From Portulaca oleracea (Eukaryota > Streptophyta > Magnoliopsida > Caryophyllales > Portulacaceae): a stretch of DNA of 64,000 bases. Position numbers and translations under genes: made by a program. Of the stretch, positions 11,279-23,060 are shown one piece after another (the stretch's first letter is position 1; each line of letters begins with the position of its first letter). The stretch lies in assembly GCA_029582165.1 (NCBI GenBank), contig CM055883.1:20825001-20889000 (forward strand), in the 5' to 3' direction. Below the pieces are notes generated by a model, which did no database searches, was not told where the DNA came from, and saw only the letters and a list, made by a program, of their open reading frames with translations.

Positions 11279-11847
11279 TACTGCAACAACAAAGGTCGTT
11301 GCTAAAATATGGTATCACGTATTTCAACAAGATTGGGCGTTGCATAAAATGGTATGTATTAAATGTCTATTTGACATTTTTGTTAACTACTCATATCCCA
11401 TAATAAAGCTTATCAATAGACAATTTACCAAAATAATTTTCAGTCTATTTATAAATAGACATTTTTGTTAACTATTAGCTAGTTAAATTATGATTTTTCG
11501 ATTTTTTATATATTTATTATTTTAATCAGACTTCATTGGAATTAATCAATGATCATCACTTCCATAACCGCTTCGATCAAGTAATTATAATCGAAGTTAG
11601 ACCTATTTAATCGGATTCAGATATAAATTAAATTTCTTTTTATCTAATTCGGATTGGATTTTTCTAATTCAAATCGGAGCAGATTCGTTTCGAAGTCGGA
11701 TTTGACTGTCATCTCTAATTTTTCTGATTTGCATAAGTACTTTTTTGCCACATCAGTTATAGTTCATCCGTTCACGACATATATATCATTGTCGCGGTGA
11801 TATTTTCCCATGGCATAAGTATTTTATTGCCACAGAAGTTCTAGTCT
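11279..11847. other. AT-rich spacer, no gene seen
   Basis: Contains a repeated phrase ACATTTTTGTTAACTA near 11,375 and 11,460, and a region at 11,560-11,735 ending in GACTGTCATCTCTA that resembles one end of a hAT-like element whose other end was not found. Confidence 0.4.
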
Positions 11848-12245
11848 CACTACAACAAAATGTGGCTTTAGCAACGCAGCAAAAGTGTTACTAGAGGCTC
11901 AAATAGTGTTACCTTAGGTCTATGGCAATATTTTACAAAGTGTTACATTAGACGTATGTTGCAATAGGTTATTGTAACACTTTTTGGACTATTGCAACAC
12001 TTGTTAAAAAAAACGTTACAATAGGTATTTAGCCTAATGTAACACTTCAAAAAAAAAACTGTGACCTTAGGATTTAGGCTATTGCAGCACATACAATAAA
12101 AAACGTTGCCTTAGATATTACCAAAGGTAACAATTCTACTATATCCTATAACAACACTTTCCAAGTTGAGTCTCGTCTATTGTAACTCACTTTCTTGACC
12201 TATGGCAACAATTTGTAGTTTTGACCTATTATTGTAAGAAAAATT
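11848..12245 (+). mobile_element. CACTA-type terminus with GCAACAC subterminal array
   Basis: Starts with CACTACAACAAAA at 11,848, then repeats of GTAACACTTTTTGGACTATTG-type and AGTGTTAC phrases in both orientations, typical of a CACTA subterminal region. No transposase and no opposite end was found; the copy is truncated before the Tekay LTR remnant at 12,753. Confidence 0.75.
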
Positions 12246-12752
12246 ATCAAAATATAATAAATTATATTTGACATATAAAAGTACATTCCATTACACTAAC
12301 ATTGGAATCAAGTATAATTACAATTATAAATCATCTAACGCTATACAACATTTCAACATTCCCAAAGACAAAATAGAATTACCCTTTATACTTAAATAAT
12401 CTGTACTTCCTCACCTAAAGTATATCAAAAATGGTTTTTATGTTTGCAAAATATAGACAAAAGGCATGAATGCGTCATTGAACTTGAACTTGATCGTGAA
12501 CTTCATTGTCCAAAAGCATTGTATTAGAACCAACATCAACTAAAATAACCTGTAAAAAAATATAAGATAAATAAGTAATACAAAATATAAGGTAAATAAG
12601 ATGCCCTCCTGAATGGTCAGGGTTTCTCTTATTCCATCTTCTAGGAAGAGAAGTGTTTGCCGGTGATGGTGGAACAAGGCTATCATTGAATGAGTTGGCA
12701 TTATATCATACAAAAACTAATCATTGTTCTATGTAGCAAGTTCTTTATTACT
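12246..12752. other. No gene seen
   Basis: AT-rich sequence, possibly CACTA interior, ending where similarity to the Tekay LTR begins abruptly at about 12,753. Confidence 0.4.
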
Positions 12753-13160
12753 GAGTTTAACTCACATTTCGAAATTTTATGTTTTCGATTTAGGGATCTC
12801 GGCAAAGGAGAGTGGAAAAGCCCCGGGAGGACGAAACCCTAGAGCACCTTAAGAAAATTTGAAGATGGTTAGAGGCTCTCCGTGAAGGATTTATAAGAAA
12901 TTCTGAAATTGTGATTTAATGGCTTGTTTAATTTCTTTTGGGCTGTTTTATGTTGTTTTGAGAGGGTTTAATTAGCGTAAATTATGCTGATGATGCATGT
13001 TTGAAGTTGGTTTATGGTTGATGGCTGTTGTTGGGTTTATTCTTAGCCTTGTCCACCTCCGTGGATGACGATAATTCTCTCAAGTGTTTATCCGCTGCAA
13101 ATCATTGGATTAGGTGAATCATTAGCTTAATCTAGTGGTTAGTAACCTGGGGGTGTTACA
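12753..13160 (+). repeat. 5' LTR remnant of Tekay-1 (last ~400 bp)
   Basis: Closely similar to the end of the 3' LTR (about 21,753-22,148), both running through GATCTCGGCAAAGGAGAGTGG to GGGGGTGTTACA. The first ~3.4 kb is missing. A small indel near 12,900 distinguishes the two. Confidence 0.9.
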
Positions 13161-13164
13161 GTTG

Positions 13165-13176
13165 TGGTATCAGAGC
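13165..13176 (+). promoter_or_regulatory. Primer binding site (tRNA-iMet type)
   Basis: TGGTATCAGAGC lies four bases after the LTR end and is the standard complement of the 3' end of initiator methionine tRNA used by many plant Ty3/gypsy and copia elements. Confidence 0.95.
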
Positions 13177-14900
13177 AAAACAAACTTGGAGAACCACCTT
13201 TGGGATATCTTTAGGTGTTGAGGAAAAAGTATATGATAAAGCTAGAGGTAATCAAGCAATAAAAAGGATAGGATAAGAGTTTATATGCAGGGGGTCTTTT
13301 AGAATTTAAGTACATAAGGTACTTACATAAATTCGTGAGCCTTGTTCTAAGTTGAACAATGATTCTTGGGGTATGAAAAAGGTCTAAATATGTGATTAGT
13401 GGTATGAAAAAGATCTAGGAAATAAAGAGAAGTATGCATGAATATAAGGAAAGTTGAGTATAGGTTGAAATTTTTAAGTTCAAGATTTGTTACAAGTCTA
13501 CAAGTTTAACAAGGTTTTGTAAATGATGATGTTATGTATGTTTATGAGAAGTATTGAGATATACATTGATGTGATGATATAAGTTTGAGTCAATTATGAT
13601 ACATGAAGTTGTTTAAGACTTAACATAGTTATGGGTTTCGTCCGGGCAAGTGTAGGACCCAAGTTTATGCCGGTAGAAATTTTGTTTTATTTTATTAAGT
13701 TGTTAAAATGTTATATGATATAATAGATGATCGGACCCCGAACCCCTATGCTATGTTAATGAAGCCGAAAGATAGTGTTTTCGCGCACGTCATGAGGTTC
13801 ATGGAGGTATTCCGCATGCTGAGAGAGAACCCGAACTCTCGATATCACGATCCGGTGAGGAGAACTCGCCGTCTGTTAGCGTTTGTACCGCACGCGCATC
13901 CCTGGACTTAGTTCCGGTACAAAGTCACAAGTACCGGAATCTTATCTATACTTTCGAGTAGGGCGCCCACGAAGAACGATTTCAGACTTTAGGAACATCG
14001 TCCGGGGTAACCTTTGAGTGGAAGGTCTATGAATGTGCCGAATGTTGGGTGATGCAACCATGGGAAATGAAATCCCCTACTATTTCATAGATCTGTTAGG
14101 CCCTAGCCTACTGTCCAGTTTGAGGTTAAGGAGAGTGACGGTACTAAGGACAAGGAAGATGATGATGATGATGATGACGGCCATACCCTTTCTTAGGGAG
14201 TTCAAGTTCTGTATGAGTAAGAAGAAGGGAGGAAGAATGAGAAGTAGCATGTTGTTGCGTATTATGTTGATAACAGTGGGGTAATCATGGAACAATTACC
14301 TTTTGATTTCCATGCGTATTGTGGTTTATGTTTTGAGAACAAATTTGGCTTTCATAGATTATGGTTGGGCGTTAGCGTTTAATGTCTCAAGATTGCATGT
14401 GTTTAAAACCTGATGTTTTAAGAAGTGAGGAAGAGGAACTACGTTTAAGTTTACCGACTTGAGGGGAAATTATGTATGCACTAAATGTTAAAGTTCACCA
14501 TGGATACAAGAGGAGGATTAATAAGTTTTGGGAACGTGGACTGTGATTAAATTATGTGAGGATAACAAGGGGCAAGGGGTATGGTTACGTAAGGATCATT
14601 TAAGTTTAATCTTCTTTATTGCATAAAGTGTAAAGGAGGTGGAATGATTGAGTTTTAAACTAAAGTTTTATGGTTATAATGTAGCATGTTGTACATATCA
14701 AACAACGACCACCCTTCCAACATGGGAAAGCAACTGTCGATTCCCGAGGGCGGAACTTACAGCTGTAGGGATCCTGAGGGGCTCCCCCAATCAACCCTGT
14801 GTCAGGGTCCTCAGCTAACATGATGCTCCCACCTAACCCCTACCATCCCGAGTTTTAGGCAAGCTATATGGGTAACCATCGGGACCTTCCATTTGGTTAA
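13177..14900 (+). pseudogene. Tekay-1 leader and gag region, heavily decayed
   Basis: No long frame remains. A stretch at 13,640-13,870 (GGGTTTCGTCCGGGCAAG, later TTTATGCCGGTAGAA) is shared with the minus-strand Tekay-2 at about 29,060-29,280, identifying it as the conserved leader or gag start. The open frame 13,708-13,911 falls in it but has no recognisable motif. A (GAT)n tract is at 14,157-14,177. Confidence 0.6.
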
Positions 14901-14924
14901 GGAAGCGGCCACTTTGGGTATTGA

Positions 14925-15295
14925 GGTCATTGGAACTTTGTTAATAAATGCAAGATTTGTTTATGCTTTATTTGATTTTGGGGCATCACATTCGTTTATT
15001 TTTGCACGTGTTAGTTCTTAGCTAGGCTTACAGAATCATGAAAAGGCAGTAGCGTATAAAATATGGCTACTAAATGGCCAAGTTATAGCATGTAAAAGGG
15101 CACTCCTGAATGTGCCGCCCAAAATGTCTAACGAAATCTTCTCAGTTGACCTGATTGTCATAGTTATAGTTTAATTTGATGTTATCTTAGGCATGGATTG
15201 GTTAGCCAAGCATGGAGCCAAGATAAAATGCGATGAAGGGATTGTTGTTTTGAAAAGTCAGTTAGGAGGTAAAGTTCATTTCCAGTGGTGAATTA
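14925..15295 (+). pseudogene. Tekay-1 retroviral-type aspartic protease
   Basis: The forward frame gives ALFDFGASHSFI, the DSGASHSFI catalytic motif with its second residue altered, and further on DVILGMDWLAKHGAKIKC, the C-terminal hallmark of plant Ty3/gypsy proteases. At least one stop and one shift lie between them. Confidence 0.85.
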
Positions 15296-15439
15296 GGAAA
15301 GCTCAATTGTAAGATTGTCTCTTTGATGAAGGCAAGAAGGCTTATACGTCAAGGAGCTGAAGGATATTTATGGTATGTGATGGGAAGTAATCCAGAGGAT
15401 CTGGAAGTCGAAGATATTCCCGTAGTTAGGGATTTTTTC

Positions 15440-16250
15440 TAGATGTTTTTCCTGAAGAGCTAACTAGCCTACCCCCGAGGAGGGAAACCGATTTTGAAAT
15501 AGAGCTAGTACCAGGTACGCAATCAATATCAAACCAGGTACGCAATCAATATCAAAGGCGCCTTATCGAATGGCACCCGCTGAGTTGAAAGTGCTCAAGA
15601 CCCATCTGGATAAGTTGATTCAGTTAGGGTTTATAAGGCCAAGTGTTTCTCCATGGGGAGCACCAGTTTTGGTTGTTAAGAAGAAGGATGGCAGCCTGAG
15701 GCTGTGTATCAATTGCTAGGGACTAAACAAGGTTACCATCAAGAACAAGTATCCGTTGGTTCGCATTGATGATTTATTTGGCCAGTTGCAAAGGGCAAGA
15801 GTATTTTCCAAGATTGAGCTAGGGTCTGGATATCACCAGTTGAGGATAAGGCCAGAATATATACCTAAGACAGTTTTTAGGACTCGTTATGGGCACTACG
15901 AGTTTATAGTAATGCCTTTTGGCTTACCAATGTACCAACAGTGTTTGTGGTTTATGAATCGAGTTTTGGGCCATTTTTGGATAAGTTTGTAGTAGTCTCT
16001 ATTGACGATATTTTGATTTACGCAAAGACTTAAGAAGAGCGGGGACAACATTTGAGAATAGTGTTGCAAACACTGGTAGAACATCAGTTATATGCCAAGT
16101 TAAGGAAGTGTGAGTTTTGGCTGGAAGAAATAGCCTTTTTAGGGTATATGGTGACAAAAGGAGGGATCGAAGTTGATCTTCAAAAGGTTGAAGCTGTCAT
16201 GAATCGGGCTAGACCCCCAACCATTACCGAAGGAAGAGCTTTTTAGGTAT
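15440..16250 (+). pseudogene. Tekay-1 reverse transcriptase
   Basis: Segments in order: a [19 protein letters not shown] N-terminus, then [23 protein letters not shown], motif A as [13 protein letters not shown] (catalytic Asp replaced by Glu), [13 protein letters not shown], and SIDDILIYAK (FIDDILIYS equivalent) at about 15,997-16,030. A 23-bp tandem duplication at 15,511-15,556 shifts the frame near the start; several stops follow. Confidence 0.9.
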
Positions 16251-16800
16251 GGCAAGTTATTACAGGCATTTCATACAAGATTTTTCTAAGATTGCCTCGC
16301 CGTTGACCAGTATAGTGAGAAAGACTATCAAGTTTGATTGATCAGAAAAGTATAAGAGAACATTTCAAGAACTCAAAATGAGACTCACATCGCCCCCAAT
16401 CTTGGCCCTGCCAGTGGAAGGAAAAGAATATGTCATATATCGCGACGCGACCAAGTGAGGGTGTTGGGATGTGTCTTGATGCAAGATGGCAAGATCATAG
16501 CTTATGCCTCCCGACAGTTGAAAGGATATGAGCTGAATTACCCCGCACATGATCTAGGGTTAACGACAGTAGTTTTGCCTTGAAGTTCTGGAAGCATTAA
16601 CTATACGGTGTTTCTACCATAGTCTTTACAAATCATCAAAGTCTTAAGTACATATTTACTCAGAAAGAGTTAGGCTTAAGGAAACAAATATGAGTGAAGC
16701 TCATCAAGGTTTATGACTTAGACATTCAGTACCATCCAAGAAACGCAACTTCAGTAGTTGATGCCCTGAGTAGGAAGAATCAGCATGACATAGATGCACC
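16251..16800 (+). pseudogene. Tekay-1 RNase H region
   Basis: After the RT connection (GYMVTKGGIEVD, then a short-range frame change) comes decayed RNase H-like sequence with [17 protein letters not shown], and finally IQYHPRNATSVVDALSRK, the usual end of the Ty3/gypsy RNase H domain. Broken by stops near 16,325 and 16,692. Confidence 0.85.
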
Positions 16801-16959
16801 GAAGATGGACAAATCAAGGCTCAGTCGGAAGTTTCAGAAAGCAGGGATTGAAGTAGTCCTGCTAGATTATGTAAGGGCACAATTGGCAGAACCTCCGGAA
16901 TAGAACAAGAAAAAAATGCCGGGGTTTTTGGTTCACGAGGATGGAACCTTAAGATTCTA

Positions 16960-17720
16960 GAATTTTCTATGTGTGCTTGCGAGCCAAGGTCTACAAGAGG
17001 GGATTCTACACGAAGGGCTCAATGCCCCATACTTAGTTCACCCAGGAGGTACTAAGAGATACCAAGACATAAAAGAGAAGTTGTGGTGGCCTAACATGGA
17101 GAGGGACAACGCCAACTCTGTGGACAAGTGTCTAACCTATCAAAAGGTGAAAGTAGAGCATCAACGGCCTACTGGAGAACTAAGGCCATTGGAGATCCCA
17201 ACATGGAAATGGGACTCAACCTCTATGGATTTAATCATAGGATTACCCTTGACGGTCACTAGGAAGAATGCGATATGTGTGGTTGTGGACCGACTAACCA
17301 AATATGTCCATTTCATTCCAATCAATGAGAGTCGGAAGGTCGATAAATTAGCAGATATTTATGTAAAGGAAGTGGTAAGGTTACACGACATTCCGAAAGA
17401 CATAATCTCTAACCGAGACACCACGTTGAGTTTCAGTAGCTGATACCATCTAGAAACAGATGGCTAAATAGAGAAAAGTAAATCATATAATGGAAAACAT
17501 GATTCGGGCATGCGTCATAGATTTTCAAGGGACGTTGGAAAGAGAGTTCTTACCACTGATGGAAGTCTCCTACAACATAGCTACCAAGATACGATTCGGG
17601 TGGCGCCGGTTGAAGTCTTTACGGTCGTAAACGTAAATTCCCTTTATGTTGGAATGAATTAGACGGAGCTCTAGTAATGGGTTCTGAGATGATGGATAAA
17701 GTACGACTCATCCAGTAGCA
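16960..17720 (+). pseudogene. Tekay-1 integrase
   Basis: The HHCC zinc region includes HPGGTKRYQDIKEKLWW but the last cysteine has become tyrosine (CLTYQ instead of CLTCQ). The core has MDLIIGLP with the first catalytic Asp and VVDRLTKYVHFIPI. A deletion near 17,435 removes the segment between the second Asp and the YHPQTDGQ-equivalent, so the DDE core is incomplete. Confidence 0.88.
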
Positions 17721-17971
17721 CATCAAGACCGCCCGAAGCCGGCGGAAAAGTTATACCGATCAGAGCAGGAAACCTTTAGAATTTCGATCGGGAAGTGAGG
17801 TGTTCCTCAAGGTATCACCCACTAAAAGAGTGCGTGGATTCAAAGTTAAAGGAAAGTTACGTCCTTAGAACATTAGGTCTTATGAGATTGTTGGAAAGAT
17901 CAACGGGTCAATTATTGGCGTGAATTGCCTACGAAGTTAGAACCTATTTATGACGTGTTCCATGTTCTCAG

Positions 17972-18202
17972 TTGCGAAAGTACATACCAGACGCAAGCCA
18001 TGTAATTGAACCCAAGCCAATGGCTACCACGGAGAATCTATTCTATGGAGAAGTGTCGATTCCAAATTCTAGACGAAGGGTCAATCTTTTACGCTCCAAA
18101 GAGATCCCTTTAGTGAAAGTCCTTTGGACTAATCACCCCACGACAAAAGTTACATGGGAAATCGAAAAGAACATGCGAAACAAGTACCCCCATCTGTTAT
18201 AA
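17972..18202 (+). pseudogene. Tekay-1 integrase C-terminus with chromodomain
   Basis: Open frame of 76 residues. After HVIEP it reads NLRYE-like ENLFYGEVSIPNSRRR, then SKEIPLVKVLW and VTWEIEKNMRNKYPHLL, the chromodomain pattern of plant chromoviruses, which helps target integration to heterochromatin in this group. It ends with TAA just before the polypurine tract. Confidence 0.9.
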
Positions 18203-18261
18203 GGCAAGACACCGAAGATAAGGGGGTAGTATTTTCATGTTTCGGGGACAAAACTTCTTTT

Positions 18262-18274
18262 AAGGGGAGTAAGA
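18262..18274 (+). promoter_or_regulatory. Polypurine tract of Tekay-1
   Basis: AAGGGGAGTAAGA directly before the LTR start TGTAAAGATCC; it primes plus-strand DNA synthesis. Confidence 0.85.
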
Positions 18275-21200
18275 TGTAAAGATCCGAAGAGAATCGCCCC
18301 TTAATAAGTACTTATTAGTTTAAATAATCACGGTTAGTGATAAACCATGAATAATTAAAGCGCGTGTTCCAAAATTTTTGTTTTACTAACGCAGTGTATG
18401 TTTTGCAGGACTTGAACAGTGGAATGATCGTCAACAAATTAGTTTAATTTTCTTTTCTTGAGAAATCGCTACCTATAATTTTTACGGTGATTCTAATCGT
18501 ACATGAATTCTTTTACCGGGACCGATATACCGAGTTCTTCTTTATTCGAATTAATTTAAGGTTATCAATATGAGGAATTTTATGGAGGTGTTGGATATAT
18601 TTATTTGGGTTCCAATAATATTTTTACGGTTTAAGAAATTTCGGTAATTTGGGAAATTAAGGAGATATAAGTATAAGAGGGGAGAACTAAAATTGATAAA
18701 ATTTGTTGGTTGGGCCTTGTTGGCCGGCCAAGGAAGGGAGGGAGTATGACTTTTGGGCCTTGATTTGTACTAATAAGAATGGGGGGAATTAGGAGGGGGG
18801 TCTTTTAACATTTTAAACTCTCAATCTCACTCTTGCTCTCATCTTCTCACCTCACCCAAATACCACCAGCTACTGCCCCTGCTGCCAGGGTCTGCCGCCG
18901 CCGCCGGATTCTGGCCACCCTCCGGCCGACCGACGCACCACCACCTCACCATCATGTCATCCCTTCTTCTTCCTCCCATTTTCAAGTGGTATATCACTCC
19001 TTTCTCCTTTCCTTTTCTTTTAAGACGAATCAAGTGGTATTCTATGTTTTTTTTTCTCTTGTTATTATTACGTTTTTCCATAATCAAAGCAAGAGTGTTA
19101 AGGTTTTCAAATAAAGATTAGTGTGGAATAATTCAAAGAAAGGAATTTAGGTAAATATTTTGAAGTTCTTGTTATCTTAATGTTTTCTTTGTGAATTCAT
19201 TGCAAATAATGGGCATGTATATGAATTGGAAGGAGAAAAAGTAAGAAATTGGTTAGATTCAACTGCATGTTTATAGATTAACGGTAGATTGATAAGAATG
19301 GAAATTTTGTGGTGGTGCATGTTGAGTTTGGTGATGAATTGTGGAAATAGAGTATGTAGTGGTGTTGCATGCAATTTAAATGGATTTAAAGTGGTGATTT
19401 TCTGGGCCTTTCAAGTCTGAATATTGTAATTATGAGTTTTAGATTCTGTTTTAAGAAGGATTTAGGCTAAATTACAAAGGTTTGAGTGTGCATGTTAATG
19501 AATTTCAAGAGAGGGTGCAATCTGGTTGGAAATTGGATTTTCTAGAAAATGAGAAATGTGATTATGTGCTATTTTATGGAATGTATAGGTAGCTTAAAGT
19601 GTTAACTAACACCCTGTTTTTACGGTTTGTCGTTTTGATAAGTATATTAGGAGTTATAGCCAAATTTGTAAAACCACACTAAACTGAGAATTTCTGATGT
19701 CAGTTTAAAGATGGCTGTTTTTCGGATGGTTGGAGGTTTATATGGTTTAAGGGTTGGACATAAAATTTAGAGGACATTCTGAGCTTTCCTTAATGGTATG
19801 GTATGCATCCAAAGGATATCGGGAGAGAGAGTTATGAGTTTCTAATTTGAAGGACGAAAATCAGAGTTTCTCCAGGAACTACATTATTGTGACTGCCTGT
19901 ATTCTGGGCAAAAATCTGACCCTTTTCCATGCTCAAATCAACTTGTGGGTAAAATGAAAGTTGAAGTACGCATTACGAGATTTCCATAGACGGCTTACCT
20001 GTTCCGAATCGATAAGTAAAGCTCGAGTTACGATTTTCCGAATAATTGAATTTTAATGGTTATTATTCTGGACAGCTTGTAAAGATGTTAGTTTTTATCC
20101 ACTTTAGCCATGTTTCTTGCTTTCATGGTCAACTACAAAGTTGAAGTGTATGTTCTAAGCTTTCCGAAAAGTCCTCTCATGACATGATCCGATATTTGAG
20201 GAATAAATTATGATCTTACAAGTACGCCTTAGAAATCGAGTTCATTTTTGTTATTCTTAGAAAATTCACCAAGTTATTCTCCCATGCTACCACTTAAGTT
20301 AAGTCCTAATTTATGATTTTCGTTTCTTGTAAAGTCCTTCCAAGAGATTGTTGCACCACTGTTCAAGTCCATGCTCGTTTCGTACGTATTCTTAAGTCTT
20401 CATGTACGTATATTGCCTATAACTTTTAAGTTAAACTTATGAATTATTGATGTCCTACATATCATATCTTTTATTTACATTTATGTCATGCATGCTAATT
20501 TCATGTTTCTTGTCAAAAGTAAGTAAGTTTTAAGTGGATTTATGTACCAAAGTTAATTTACTAAGTAACTCATCTGATTTTAAGTATTTATGTTACTTTA
20601 TGTATCATGTTCAAGTGTAAGTAAGTCTTATGTTGCTCTATATACTCACGTATGATTTATTCTCTTAAGCCTATTTCGTTATACTCTAATATCCATGCTT
20701 TTAGGCAAACTCTTATGTTTTATGCTCAAGATGTTATATGAGTCTTATGAATTTCATTGACAAGGGTTTAATTATCAAGTTATTTTATATTCTAATTTAA
20801 GAGCTTATATTAGGAATCTTTTATGTTAGGGACTTTTACAATATTTTCATTTTTTGGTTAATAAAGGTAGTGCATGAGTAAATTTTGTTATAAGTACAAT
20901 TCTTATTCAAGAAGAAGTCAAGAATGAGTTTCAATTATGATTTCAAAGATGGTTAAAGATCTCGTTGTATTAAGAACCCGAGGTCAAGGTTCTAAGTTTC
21001 TCAATTTTTATTATAAAGGCCCCGCCCATGTTTTATCGTGCGTTAGAGAACACTGTAAAATTGTGCTGTAGAGCACCCCATGCTTAATTGTGCCGTAGGG
21101 CACGCCAGGATAATTGTGCCTTGTGCACACCAAGGAAAAATACAAAGATAGTGCCTAAAGTGCACCCTATGGAAATCTGGCGAGTATAGGACGTTGTCCA

Positions 21201-22148
21201 CCATCCGGATCTCCCGATCAGTCCGGGTATGCGCATATGGAGGCTTAGCCGATGTTCGTAAGTAGGGGACCTTCAGGATAATAATACGATAAATAAGTTT
21301 AAAGTTTCTTAAGTTACTCAAGTCTTTTGAACCAAAGTAAAGCTTTATGACTTACATGCTAAACTTTTTATAAGCCTTGGTTTATAAGGGTTTAAGGTCA
21401 TGTTTATGCTATGGCTATGTACGTGTGTTATATATTAAGTCATGTATGATTTAGGTTCTTTGGAAACTACGTTGTATTACTTTTAATGATAAATTATTTC
21501 TAAGGTTATGCTTATGTATGTTACTTTTACGAGGAAGAACTCAAAAGTATTTTCATCTAAGTTGTGATTCAAATACAGGTTAAGTTATACTTTCCATGTA
21601 CAGGTTAGGTAAGGTCAAGCTATGTAAGTTTTGCTACCTTTTATTGTTTGTTTGTTTGTTTTTATATTGTTTTTAATGTTTTGGAACCGTGCTAAATAAC
21701 TAAAACGAGTTTTGAAAAGAGTCTTACGTTATTAGGGATATACGTACCGAGTTTAACTCACATTTCGAAGTTTTATGTTTTCGTTTTAGGGATCTCGGCA
21801 AAGGAGAGTGGAAAATCCCCGGGAGGACGAAACCGTAGAGCACCTTAAGGAAATTTGAAGATGGTTAGAGGCTCTCCATGAAGGATTTAAAAGAAATTGG
21901 GATTTAATGGCTTGTATAATTTCTTTTGGGCTGTTTTATGTTGTTTTGAGAGGGTTTAATTAGCTTAAGTTATGCTGATGATGCATGTTTGAAGTTGGTT
22001 TATGGTTGATGGCTGTTGTTGGGCTTAGTCTTAGCCTTGTCCGTCTCCGTGGACGATGGTAATTCTCTCAGGTGTTTATTCGCTGCTGATCATTGGGTTA
22101 GGTGAATCATTAACTTAATCTAGTGGTTAGTAACCTGGGGGTGTTACA
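18275..22148 (+). repeat. 3' LTR of Tekay-1 (3,874 bp)
   Basis: Starts TGTAAAGATCCGAAG and ends GGGGGTGTTACA. A perfect palindrome TTGGCCGGCCAA (18,720-18,731) lies upstream of a TATA-like TTTTAACATTTTAAAC, followed by a C/T-rich, GC-rich leader (18,815-18,985). The middle holds diverged ~180-bp repeats around AAAGTTGAAGT and CTAAGCTTTCCGA. A cluster of short dyads lies at 21,063-21,226. The near-terminal part matches the 5' LTR remnant. The same LTR family forms 29,737-33,409 in reverse. Confidence 0.92.
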
Positions 22149-23060
22149 TAATGTAAGCTTTTATATGTTTCCCTTTCATGCAAATAAAGTGTATAAGTTG
22201 TACTTTCCTTTCTTTATTTCATTATGCATGTTGAAAGAAATATTCTTGTAAAGTTCTTATTTATCTTCCTTCCAAACTTTATCAAAGGCACACTTAAAAC
22301 TTTTCGTAGAGACTTTCTTTTTGTGAGATACAAACTCTTTAGGTTCCTACCTTTCGAGTAAAGAGTTCGTAGCCTTACCTCCGGATCCATTCTTGGGTTT
22401 TGCAGGCGGAGTCTTTATTGTTTTCTTTTCTAGTTTTTCTTGGCTTTCCTCTTTTAAAAAGTCGGGTGGCGACTCCCATTTCGAACCAAAACACATCGGA
22501 GATTGCATAAACTATGGTAAAATGGTTTTACAATGTCACTACAACAGAACAAGCCGGAGGCGACCGTTACTATCGGTCGCAAAATGGCTTTATCGGTCGC
22601 TGCAGAGCGCGGGCGACCGATATCAGCGACCGATACGTATCGGTCGCTGCATATCCGTCGTTTAGCGAACCGAGCGACCAATACGTATCGGTCGCCAAAC
22701 TTGCGACCGATATCAGCTGATTAGCGACCGATACAGTATCAGTCGCTATGTATCGGTCGCCCGTATCGATTAGAGCGACCGATACGTATCGGTCGCTTTG
22801 GGTCGGTCGCCGTAGACGTTTCATGTTGTAGTGTGTACTGATGCAACTTTAGGGTGTTCTTTGTATATTTCTAAATATAATTTGCATAAATCGCTTTCTT
22901 CCTAGCCTAACATTTTAACGAGCAACTTGGGTTAAATTTAAAAGGGTTGGAACAAGTGGATGTTCACTCTTAAATGTTTAATTTAATGAGTCAGGAAAAG
23001 CACAAAGTAAAGGAAAAGTGATTTTACAAACTATTATTCCTGAAATGTATGATTAATGTG
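22149..23060 (+). repeat. LTR fragment, probable Tat-like family, interrupted by CACTA miniature element
   Basis: Colinear in inverse orientation with 62,660-63,256: shared landmarks are CCGGATCCATTCTTGGGTT, GGGTGGCGACTCCCATTTCG and GCATAAATCGCTTTCTTC. The left end starts exactly at the Tekay-1 border, so Tekay-1 apparently inserted here and the left half was lost. Family assignment rests on the GGGTGGCGACTCC phrase common in Tat/Ogre-like elements and is tentative. Confidence 0.75.
22537..22833. mobile_element. Complete CACTA miniature element (297 bp)
   Basis: Terminal inverted repeats CACTACAACA / TGTTGTAGTG and a 3-bp target duplication TGT (22,534-22,536 and 22,834-22,836). The interior is built almost wholly of GCGACCGATACGTATCGGTCGC-type palindromes about 20 bp long in both orientations. 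The uninterrupted paralogue at 62,884-62,886 is the empty site, which confirms the ends. Frames reported on both strands arise from the palindromes. Confidence 0.95.

Larger units (their letters stand above)
12753..22148 (+). mobile_element. Tekay/Del-like chromovirus (Ty3/gypsy), copy 1
   Basis: Has a truncated 5' LTR, tRNA-iMet primer site, decayed gag-protease-RT-RNaseH-integrase-chromodomain region, polypurine tract and full 3' LTR ending TGTTACA. The chromodomain after integrase and the very long LTR point to the Tekay/Del branch. The left part of the 5' LTR and the left target duplication are gone; on the right the element ends inside an LTR of another family at 22,149. Many stops and shifts make it inactive. 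Confidence 0.9.

Noticed and set aside
11560..11735. Possible further hAT-like element ending GACTGTCATCTCTA
   Set aside because: No matching left end and no 8-bp duplication could be found.
22454..22824. Five overlapping frames rich in DRYVSVA-like repeats
   Set aside because: By-product of the 20-bp palindromes inside the CACTA miniature element.
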